Source: Acidobacteriota bacterium
GTDB taxonomy: Bacteria; Acidobacteriota; Vicinamibacteria; Vicinamibacterales; 2-12-FULL-66-21
Reading direction: 5' to 3'
Assembly: GCA_013694845.1 (NCBI GenBank)
Contig: JACDBQ010000587.1
Span: 1 to 11,589 of the forward strand
Length of the DNA stretch: 11,589 nt
Both the position numbers and the translations under genes were made by a program. Below, piece after piece: positions 1 to 5,616 of the stretch. The notes under the pieces were generated by a model. That model did not search any database and was not told the origin of the DNA. It worked only from the letters and a program-made list of their open reading frames with translations. Each line of letters begins with the position of its first letter. Position 1 is the stretch's first letter.

Positions 1-123
1 GGCGACCGCCAGCTCTCCGATTGCCAAAGCGGCGCGGACTCGGCGGCCGCGAACCCCGTCCGACCCAGTCTCGTTTTGGACGCTGCCCTGCAAACCCTCG
101 ATTCTCAGGCCGATTGGTCATGA
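1..123 (+). pseudogene. Decayed C-terminal remnant of a PadR-family regulator
   Basis: In frame 1 the end of this stretch encodes VLDAAL (73-90), identical to the last six residues of the intact PadR gene ending at 5596. The DNA from about 70 to the ADOP start is clearly related to 5579-5617. The TAA stop of the intact copy corresponds to CAA here (91-93), so the frame reads on to TGA at 121-123, which overlaps the next ATG as ATGA. Upstream of position 70 I can match only a weak RQL-like piece, so the helix-turn-helix part is either left of the window or degraded. PadR proteins are winged-helix repressors that usually sit just before ADOP permease genes. The assignment rests on the short C-terminal match and on context. 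Confidence 0.35.
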
Positions 124-302
124 AGGAAATGCTGCGACGGCTGAAGTCATTCGCCACGCGCGCCAGGGTCGAGCAGGGTCTCGACGCGGAAATCCGCTTT
201 CACATCGAGCGGCAAACTGCCAAGTACGTCCGCGCCGGCATGGATCCGGCCGAAGCTCGACGCCAGGCATTCATCAAGTTCGGAGGGGTCGCACGTGCTT
301 GA
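120..302 (+). pseudogene. N-terminal fragment of an ADOP permease, cut at a rearrangement junction
   Basis: The ATG at 120 opens a 60-codon frame beginning MKEMLRRLKSFATRAR. Its first 57 residues match the N-terminus of the full ADOP permease at 5617 (43 of 57 identical by hand alignment, same register), including FHIE, NPAEARRQA-like and IKFGGV segments. This is the cytosolic helical region that precedes the first membrane helix in PadR-linked ADOPs. After FGGV the match to the family stops, and the frame ends three codons later at TGA 300-302. Everything after about 297 reads as an unrelated-orientation permease on the other strand. The fragment has no membrane segment, so it cannot make a working permease. 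Confidence 0.75.
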
Positions 303-1127
303 CGACGTCTTCCTGCAGCGCCACGGCGCGAATCCGCATCCCCGCCGACTCGTGCACCGCATGTTCGGCGCGCAGTTGCGCGGCGACGGTCTCGAGGTCC
401 GCCTGCGCCAGCGTCACGCCCGGCTTCATTCGGCCGAAGACCGTGAAGAAAGTGAAGTTGCGCGGCGGCTGATTCGCATAGTTGAATTGCAGCGGCTTCC
501 AGAGCTGCGCATCGTTGACCAGGAAGGCTTCGGCTGGCAGCCACAGGCGCCCCGTGGCCGGCAGCACGCCGACGACGGTCTGATCCAGGCCGTCGAGCCG
601 GATGCGGCGGCCGACGATCCCGGGATCGGCACCGTAACGTGACACCCAGAGCCGGTGACTGAGGATCACGACCTGCGGCCCGCCCGGCGCTTCCTCTTCG
701 GCGGTGAAGAGGCGGCCGTAGAGCGGATCGATTCCTACGGTCTGGAAGAAGTTGGCGGTGACGGTGGAAACATCCACGCGCGCGACGTGACCAACGTCAC
801 TGAGCGCGCCGGTGGCGCCGACGATGTTGCCGCCCGCGCGGCGGCAACTGACTCGAAGAGCTGAGTCCGCTGCTGGTAATCCTTGAAGTCACCCGGCGAC
901 ATCGCCGGCAGCGACTGCGCGCCGACGCCAAAGTCGACCCACAGGTTGACCACCCGCTCCGGCTCGCGGTAGCTGAGCGGACGCATCAGGACGCCGTTGA
1001 TGATGCTGAAGATCGCGGTGGCGGCGCCGATGCCGAGACCGAGCGTGAGCACGGCGACGGCCGTGAAGCCCGGTGCGCGCCGCAGCATGCGCAGCGCGTA
1101 ACGCAGATCCTGGAGGATGGTTCTCAT
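274..1127 (-). pseudogene. ADOP/MacB-type ABC permease, frameshifted and truncated
   Basis: The gene starts at ATG 1127 with MRTILQDLRYALRMLRRAPG, a typical start for ADOP permeases lacking the extra N-terminal domain. The first membrane helix follows at about residues 22-47, then the extracytoplasmic MacB-like core domain. The frame breaks at about 833-835: one more G in the G run (CCC on the + strand) would restore the continuous product, which then reads GGNIVGATGALSDVGHVARV and continues through NFFQTVGIDPLYGRLF, VILSHRLW and VGVLP. Family similarity ends at HVRP (286-297), just before the second membrane helix. Three foreign codons and a stop follow at 274-276. The whole second half of the duplicated permease is missing. 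ADOPs are FtsX-fold membrane proteins encoded without their own ATPase. I see no Shine-Dalgarno sequence before the ATG. Confidence 0.85.
286..303. other. Inversion-type junction between two ADOP gene fragments at CACGTG
   Basis: From the left, + strand similarity to the ADOP N-terminus runs to GGGGTCG (285-291), and with a 2-nt gap also through CACGTG (292-297), because the intact paralog has GGGGTCGAGCACGTG here. From the right, - strand similarity to a different ADOP runs through codons for K-H-V-R-P to 286. The two matches overlap at the perfect palindrome CACGTG. The genes therefore meet tail to tail inside both coding regions. This may be a real inversion or an assembly or library chimera. 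Confidence 0.65.
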
Positions 1128-1133
1128 GGGGCG

Positions 1134-1139
1134 TTTATA
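1134..1139 (-). promoter_or_regulatory. Possible -10 element for leaderless transcription of the broken ADOP gene
   Basis: On the - strand TATAAA stands six bases before the ATG at 1127, in the context TGTTATAAACGCCCC. That is the spacing expected if transcription starts on or next to the start codon. No purine-rich ribosome site is present. No good -35 box is visible 16-18 bases further upstream, so this is only a candidate. Confidence 0.25.
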
Positions 1140-1226
1140 ACAACGGTCGACGTCTCATGGCCCCGAGAGTGACGAACGGGGCTAGGGCGGTGTTGGGTGG
1201 GGGATGGACAGGATTGCGGGCCGATT

Positions 1227-1343
1227 GGTTCCAGTTGGTTCCAACCAGGTTCCAGCAGGGGTTCCAAGGAGGTTCTTGGTTCCGAGGAACTTTGAACCCA
1301 GAACCGGTTGGAACCCCTGGAACCTCCTGGAACCCTTGGAACC
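1227..1343. repeat. GGTTCC/GGAACC array forming a large imperfect palindrome
   Basis: Exact GGTTCC occurs at 1227, 1237, 1248, 1260 and 1278, with GGTTCT at 1271. Exact GGAACC occurs at 1310, 1319, 1329 and 1338, with near copies at 1286, 1293 and 1300. Most units are 9-12 bp apart, about one helical turn. The left half is on one strand and the right half on the other, with the centre near 1284-1285. Perfect arms include CAGGGGTTCCAA (1256-1267) with TTGGAACCCCTG (1308-1319), AGGTTCCA (1247-1254) with TGGAACCT (1318-1325), and GGTTCCAA (1237-1244) with TTGGAACC (1336-1343). The array begins directly after the stop of the lipocalin-like gene on the - strand. A transcript across it should fold into a long branched hairpin, so it could end or protect that mRNA. 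It is not coding in any sensible frame. Confidence 0.85.
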
Positions 1344-1345
1344 CG

Positions 1346-1777
1346 TCAGACCTTCTTCTTCGTACCCACGAACATGATGGCAGCGTCCTTGACAGTGAAG
1401 TCGACGGGCCGCTGCTGGGCGCCCGGAGTATCGAGGTTGGCGCGCACCGTGTCGCCGGTCACCTCGAATATCCCGAGTTGCGTCTTGCCCGCGTCCGGAC
1501 CTTCCGTGATGATCAGATCGATCGTCATCGGCTTCTTCGACCGATCGAGCTTGATCGTGCCGCGCTCGTTCACCTCGCCCGCGAGCGTCTGATGATACGT
1601 GTCGCCGGTGAACGTCAGCGTCATTTCCGGCGATCCCTCCGGGGCCGTCTGGCCGTTGATGGAGGTGATCACCCAGGTGCCCTGCAGGGCCGCGGCGCCG
1701 GTCGTCTCTTTGGATTCCTGCGCGAGGACGCTCGCCGCAAGCGCTATCCCCGCGATGACCATGCTGAAGTGAGTCAT
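1346..1777 (-). CDS. Secreted lipocalin-like protein, TIGR03067 type
   Basis: This 143-residue protein has a signal peptide at residues 1-20 (hydrophobic core VIAGIALAASVLA, then Q-E). A single small beta-barrel-like domain follows from LQGTW at about residue 31. The pattern LQGTWVI..NGQ, LTFTGDTY, GTIKLDRSKKPMTIDL, ITEGPDAGKT, LGIFEVTGDTV is characteristic of the TIGR03067 family found in Planctomycetes and Acidobacteria. Its molecular function is not established. It is probably exported and may bind a small hydrophobic ligand, but that is inference from the fold type. The start is supported by AAAGGGA five to six bases before the ATG. The C-terminal strand (AAIMFVGTKKKV) looks complete. The GGTTCC palindrome lies right after the stop. 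Spacing to the next gene upstream on the same strand is 158 bp, so it probably has its own promoter. Confidence 0.8.
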   Translation of the reverse strand: MTHFSMVIAGIALAASVLAQESKETTGAAALQGTWVITSINGQTAPEGSPEMTLTFTGDTYHQTLAGEVNERGTIKLDRSKKPMTIDLIITEGPDAGKTQLGIFEVTGDTVRANLDTPGAQQRPVDFTVKDAAIMFVGTKKKV

Positions 1778-1935
1778 GAGTCCCTTTCGTCGTTCGTTGA
1801 TGAAGTCATGGTAGTGCGCGGAAGCTGCCCGTTCAAGGGACGATCGCTACTCCCGGTCATCCACACCGAACCGACCCAGGAACGGGCGTCACGGGGACGC
1901 CGTCCTGGACTTCCGCGCGAATCGCGAGCGCTCGA

Positions 1936-2691
1936 CTACCGGAAGACGGCGGCGACTGCGTTGAGCGCGGTGCGCCATTGCGCACGCCGCTCCTCCACCA
2001 TCGCCCCGTTGGCGAGCTTGCTGTTAGTGGCCACGAGCGCCACCTTGCCGCCGGGCTTCGGCAACAGGTACAACTGGACGGTGGTGCCGCCCCACTTGTA
2101 GCGATGGCGTCCCTGGCCGTCCCCCCTGACCACCACTCCCCTGGATGCCGCACCGGCCAGTGAGGCGGCGAGCGCTCTGGCCAGCTCCACGTCGACGCTC
2201 TCCGTCCAGCGCTTGCGCAGGCGCGTGTCGGTGAGGGCCTTGATCACGTCCGCGGTAGCGGCGGTCAGCACCTTCGAGACCGAGACTTCATACTCGCCGT
2301 CGCACCGTTGATTGACCGCGCGCACGCTGCGCGCACGCTCGTAGGCGACGGTGATCCCCTGCGCGTACCAGCCCGGGACCTGGTGCGCGTCATGAAGGTG
2401 ACGCGCCGACGCGGTGTGGCCTTTCTCGACGCCGCCGAACCGATCGAGGACATCGAACCAGTGATCGAGGCCGTGCCCGGTCCGTTCGCGCGACTTCGCG
2501 TCAGACACGCCCCCTTTCGAGGCGCGCGGTGGTGTGGGTGGTGTCTTGGCAGCCGGATCTTCAGGCGCCACAAGCGAGAGGGTCTTGACGGTGAGACCGG
2601 TGAGCACGTGTCGTCGCGCGGTGGTGTAGCGTTCGCCGGTCCTGGCGGCGCGGGCACGAATGACTTCTTTGAGGGAGCGGGCGCGGGTCAT
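1936..2691 (-). CDS. DUF4287 domain protein with SRPBCC-like C-terminal domain
   Basis: The protein is 251 residues from ATG 2691. That start has AGAAGGA about seven bases upstream, so I prefer it to an in-frame GTG at 2715. Residues 5-30 (SLKEVIRARAARTGERYTTA) are a basic helix, followed by a Pro/Lys-rich linker (about 45-70). Residues 72-121 carry the DUF4287-like pattern GLDHWFDVLDRFG, then H..AR.LH..H.VPGWYAQ..TV.YERAR. Residues 133-251 resemble the SRPBCC/AHSA1-type domain commonly fused to it (YEVSVSKVL, ALTDTRLRKRW, KVALVATNSKL, W...L.AV). Function is unknown. The fold suggests binding of a small molecule or a partner protein. It diverges from the NHL-M23 gene across 293 bp. No frameshift or missing end is visible. 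Confidence 0.75.
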   Translation of the reverse strand: MTRARSLKEVIRARAARTGERYTTARRHVLTGLTVKTLSLVAPEDPAAKTPPTPPRASKGGVSDAKSRERTGHGLDHWFDVLDRFGGVEKGHTASARHLHDAHQVPGWYAQGITVAYERARSVRAVNQRCDGEYEVSVSKVLTAATADVIKALTDTRLRKRWTESVDVELARALAASLAGAASRGVVVRGDGQGRHRYKWGGTTVQLYLLPKPGGKVALVATNSKLANGAMVEERRAQWRTALNAVAAVFR

Positions 2692-2984
2692 GGGACAGTC
2701 CTTCTCTGGCCACACGACCCCCAGCCCCCGCCTGCTGGTCGCGCGACCGTGAAGAACCCACGTTGCTCAGCCCGAGGTGTGGACCCCTTTGCCTCGATCG
2801 CAGCCCCGCGGGGGTGGGCCATGTCGAGGTGAGGCGCCAGGCCAGCGCCGAAAAGAACCCTGCCATCGGACCGGTCACGAGTCAAGGGCCAAGGCTCTGG
2901 CTGTCAAGGCTCTGGCCAGGGCTCTGACTGACGCTTGCCCTCACCCTGGCGGCGGGCGCGCAGGCGCCTGACGAGCGCAACTCG
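2692..2984. other. Divergent intergenic region with short repeats and a small hairpin
   Basis: This 293-bp stretch separates the DUF4287 gene (- strand) from the NHL-M23 gene (+ strand) and should hold both promoters. I could not pick convincing -35/-10 pairs. Visible structure: GGCGC (2833-2837) and GCGCC (2845-2849) with a 7-nt loop, and three copies of GGCTCTG (2893, 2908, 2920), the first two inside AAGGCTCTGG. No credible coding region is seen. Confidence 0.5.
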
Positions 2985-5111
2985 ATGTCTAATGAGCCGA
3001 GTGCGCGGGATCCTGCTGACGTTCGACGAGTTCCATCGGTGAGTGTGCGACGACTGGGCGCCTTCTCGGCCGCGGCCCTCGTCGTCATGCTTGGAGCAGC
3101 GGGCGCGCTGTGGCTGTGGATCTTTCACGAGCCGCAGCGTCCGCTCGAGCCGGGCTGGGAGGCAGCTGTCATCACCATCGCCGGCGGCGGCGTGAGCGAC
3201 TCCGCGCGTCAGGATCCCTATGCAATCCGCTTTTCTGACCCGTTCGGCATCGCGTCGGCGGCCGACGGTACGATCTACCTGGCCGACGGCGTCGGCGCGC
3301 ACCGCATCTACCGCATCTCACCAGCCGGCGTCGTGACGACGCTCGCCGGGTCCGACCCGGGCTTCGTCGACGGTCGTAGCCCGAACGCACGGTTCAGCGC
3401 GCCATCCGGTCTCGCCGTCGGCGCGGACGGCGCCGTCTACGTGGCGGATACGGGCAACGACGCGATTCGCCGGATCTCTCCGGACGGGACGGTGACGACG
3501 ATCGCCGCCGCCGGGCTCAACGGACCCGTCGGCCTGGCCGTCGATTCCCGCGGGCGCATCGTCGTCGCGGACACCTACAACGACCGGATCGTCGCCGTCG
3601 GCGCGGACGGCGCCGTGACGCCGATTGCCGGCGGCGGCCCCGGCTTCGAAGATGGAGGGAACGCCAGATTCGACACTCCCTGCGGAGTCTCGGTCGACGC
3701 TGCCGGCAGCATCTATGTCGCCGACAGCGGGAACGGCGCGGTGCGCCTCATATCTCCGGACCGGATCGTCTCCACGATCGCGACGGGCAGCGTGGACGCA
3801 CCGCTCCGTCCGCTCGCTGTCGCTGTCGCAGCGGACGGTTCGGTGTTCGTGGCGGATGCTGGCGGTCGGGTCGTCGAAATCACGGCCAACGGCGGCCAGC
3901 GAACGGTTGCCGGAAGCCGGCGGGGGTTTGCCGACGGCGCCGGACCGGACGCGCTGTTCCGCACACCCTCCGGGATTGCCGTGACCGCGCCGGGACGGCT
4001 GATCGTGGCGGACCGGCGCAACGGAGTGGTCCGGCTCGTAGCCGCCCGGTCACAACTGGAACCGCGGCCGCCGGCGCCGCCATTCCACCCGCGGTTCGAC
4101 GCTCAGGCGTTCGATCGGACGCCGTTGCTCTGGCCGTTCGCCCCCGTCGAAGGGCCGTTCGAGGTGACCGGGACGCTCGGCGAGCCGAGGGGGGCCGAAG
4201 GGGCCGAGCGGTTGCACGCAGGACTCGACGTCCACGCACCCGAAGGCACACCCGTACGGATCGTGCGCGACGGCGTTTCGGACGACCCGCTCGCTGCCAC
4301 CGATTTCGGATCGCTGAGCGAGTCGGTCCGCATCGGACCAGTCGCCTACGTTCATTTGCGAGTCGGCCGCGACGCCCGCGGTCGATCGCAGGACGACGAG
4401 CGCTTCGTCGTGACCCGAAGCGAAGCGGGGGAGGCGACGGGGGTGCGGCTGAAACGCGGATCGCGATTCGCCAGCGGCGAGGTGATCGGCACCGTCAACC
4501 GCTTCTACCACGCACACCTGAACGTCGGCTGGCCTGGCGAGGAGCTGAATCCCTTGCGGTTCAGGCTGCCTGGCTTCGAAGACACCGTGCCTCCCGCCAT
4601 CGTCCGGGGCGGTGTTCGCGTCATCGGAGCCGATGGCCTGCCGTTCACGCGCCGCGAACGCAGACGCATCGTGGTGCAGGGCCGGGTTCGCGTCGTGGTC
4701 GACGCCTGGGACCAGGTCAATGGCAACCAGCCGCGCCGGCGGCTCGGCCTCTACCGGTTGGGGTATCAGGTGCTGGACGCGGCGGGCGTACCGCTCGCCG
4801 GTTTCGAGGAGCCGCTCGAGACGATCCGCTTCGATCGTCATCCGACGGCTGCGTCGGCGGCGCGGATCATCTACGCATCCGGCAGCGGCATCCCGGTGTA
4901 TGGCCGCCGTTCGACCCGGTTCCTCTACGTCGTCACCAGCACGCTTCACAACGGTGTTGCGGCCGATGGAGTGCTCGATACGAAGAGCCTTGTGCCCGGA
5001 GACTACACCATCCGCATCCTTGCGGCCGACATCTCGGGCAACGAGGCGATCTCGAACCGCGACCTCGCCATCACCGTACCGGGCACGCCGGCGCAAGAGC
5101 GCGATCCTTGA
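2985..5111 (+). CDS. Membrane-anchored NHL-repeat propeller with M23-like metallopeptidase domain
   Basis: The 708-residue product has a short basic N-terminus, then one membrane helix at about 24-47 (RLGAFSAAALVVMLGAAG onward). That suggests an inner-membrane protein with the rest outside the cytoplasm. Residues 62-353 form five or six NHL repeats with recurring GLAV...G.IYVAD..N..IR.ISPDG..TTIAG units. Residues about 384-528 look like an M23 (LytM/lysostaphin) peptidase: H411-A-G-L-D415, G421TPV, Y455-V-H457-L and H509-A-H511. These correspond to the two-part zinc site (H411, D415, H511) plus the catalytic H509, so activity is possible. Residues about 534-700 are beta-rich and end in GDYTIRILAADISGNEA, Ig-like in pattern. 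M23 enzymes cut peptidoglycan peptides. The propeller may bind wall or protein partners (inference). No strong Shine-Dalgarno is seen before ATG 2985. The gene stands alone, 88 bp before the PadR promoter. Confidence 0.8.
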   Translation: MSNEPSARDPADVRRVPSVSVRRLGAFSAAALVVMLGAAGALWLWIFHEPQRPLEPGWEAAVITIAGGGVSDSARQDPYAIRFSDPFGIASAADGTIYLADGVGAHRIYRISPAGVVTTLAGSDPGFVDGRSPNARFSAPSGLAVGADGAVYVADTGNDAIRRISPDGTVTTIAAAGLNGPVGLAVDSRGRIVVADTYNDRIVAVGADGAVTPIAGGGPGFEDGGNARFDTPCGVSVDAAGSIYVADSGNGAVRLISPDRIVSTIATGSVDAPLRPLAVAVAADGSVFVADAGGRVVEITANGGQRTVAGSRRGFADGAGPDALFRTPSGIAVTAPGRLIVADRRNGVVRLVAARSQLEPRPPAPPFHPRFDAQAFDRTPLLWPFAPVEGPFEVTGTLGEPRGAEGAERLHAGLDVHAPEGTPVRIVRDGVSDDPLAATDFGSLSESVRIGPVAYVHLRVGRDARGRSQDDERFVVTRSEAGEATGVRLKRGSRFASGEVIGTVNRFYHAHLNVGWPGEELNPLRFRLPGFEDTVPPAIVRGGVRVIGADGLPFTRRERRRIVVQGRVRVVVDAWDQVNGNQPRRRLGLYRLGYQVLDAAGVPLAGFEEPLETIRFDRHPTAASAARIIYASGSGIPVYGRRSTRFLYVVTSTLHNGVAADGVLDTKSLVPGDYTIRILAADISGNEAISNRDLAITVPGTPAQERDP

Positions 5112-5199
5112 CCCCTCGCACAACAACGCGCCGTCCAGCCTGTTCCAATGCTGAAATCGACTGGGCTTCCGTTTCCGACATCCTCCAGCTGCTCTTCCT

Positions 5200-5241
5200 T
5201 TGACAGTCGTAAGGAACATCGTTATTGTTCTCTCGTCTGTC
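5200..5241 (+). promoter_or_regulatory. PadR-ADOP operon promoter with nested inverted-repeat operator candidate
   Basis: TTGACA at 5200-5205 is a perfect -35 box. After 17 bp, TATTGT (5223-5228) is a 4-of-6 match to the -10 box. Two nearly concentric inverted repeats lie over it: GAACA (5214-5218) with TGTTC (5226-5230), which overlaps the -10 box, and GACAG (5202-5206) with CTGTC (5237-5241), which overlaps the -35 box. Spacers are 7, 7 and 6 bp. The PadR ribosome site GGAAGGA follows at 5242-5248. PadR family members often repress their own promoter, so this is the natural operator. Binding is inferred, not shown. Confidence 0.6.
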
Positions 5242-5254
5242 GGAAGGAAACCGT

Positions 5255-5596
5255 ATGACCAGGGATCGGCGGAAAAGCGATGTGCTGCAGGGCACGCTCG
5301 ACATGCTGGTGCTGAAGACGCTCCAGCTCGAGCCGATGCATGGGTGGGGTATTACCGAGCGCCTCGAACAATGGTCCGTGAGCGTCCTTCAGCTGGGCCA
5401 GGGCACGCTGTATCCCGCGCTGTATCGGCTCGAACGTCAGGGGTTGATTCGTTCCGAGTGGAAGATAACCGAAAACAACCGGCGCGCGCGCTATTACGCG
5501 CTCACCCGCGACGGGCGCAAGCATTTCACGGAAGAGCTCGCGAACTGGCGGCGCACATCCCACGCCATCAATCTCGTCCTGGACGCCGCACTCTAA
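5255..5596 (+). CDS. PadR-family transcriptional regulator
   Basis: This 113-residue protein is the usual length for the short PadR type (PadR-s2). Residues 8-90 hold the winged helix: SDVLQGTLDMLVLKTL (helix 1), HGWGITERLEQW (helix 2), QLGQGTLYPALYRLERQGLI (recognition helix and first wing strand), SEWKITENNRRARYYALT (wing) and GRKHF. The C-terminal helix (EELANWRRTSHAINLVLDAAL) serves for dimer formation in the family. ATG 5255 is chosen over an upstream in-frame start because GGAAGGA stands six to seven bases before it. The gene starts just after a consensus-like promoter with nested inverted repeats, which suggests autorepression. It ends 20 bp before the ADOP permease gene, so the two are very probably one operon. 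What it senses is unknown. Confidence 0.93.
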   Translation: MTRDRRKSDVLQGTLDMLVLKTLQLEPMHGWGITERLEQWSVSVLQLGQGTLYPALYRLERQGLIRSEWKITENNRRARYYALTRDGRKHFTEELANWRRTSHAINLVLDAAL

Positions 5597-5616
5597 TACC
5601 CGGACCAGGCTTGGCC

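Noticed and set aside
1227..1343. Whether the GGTTCC array is a CRISPR array
   Set aside because: The units are 6 bp, 9-12 bp apart and switch strand at the centre. There are no 25-40-bp repeats with unique spacers and no cas genes.
1895..1905. Small perfect hairpin GGACG-C-CGTCC between two - strand genes
   Set aside because: The stem is only 4-5 bp with no T-run, too weak to call a terminator.
1073..2101. A 342-codon + strand open frame
   Set aside because: It reads through the GGTTCC palindrome and antisense to two supported genes. The translation shows no domain.
4050..5219. A 389-codon open frame on the - strand opposite the NHL-M23 gene
   Set aside because: It is a GC-driven shadow of the + strand gene, with no recognisable domain and Arg/Asp-rich composition.
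5200..5616. A long upstream extension of the ADOP reading frame through the PadR gene (start at 5200)
   Set aside because: The extension overlaps a well-supported PadR gene and contains the promoter itself. The paralog at 120 and the family start at MKE place the true start at 5617.
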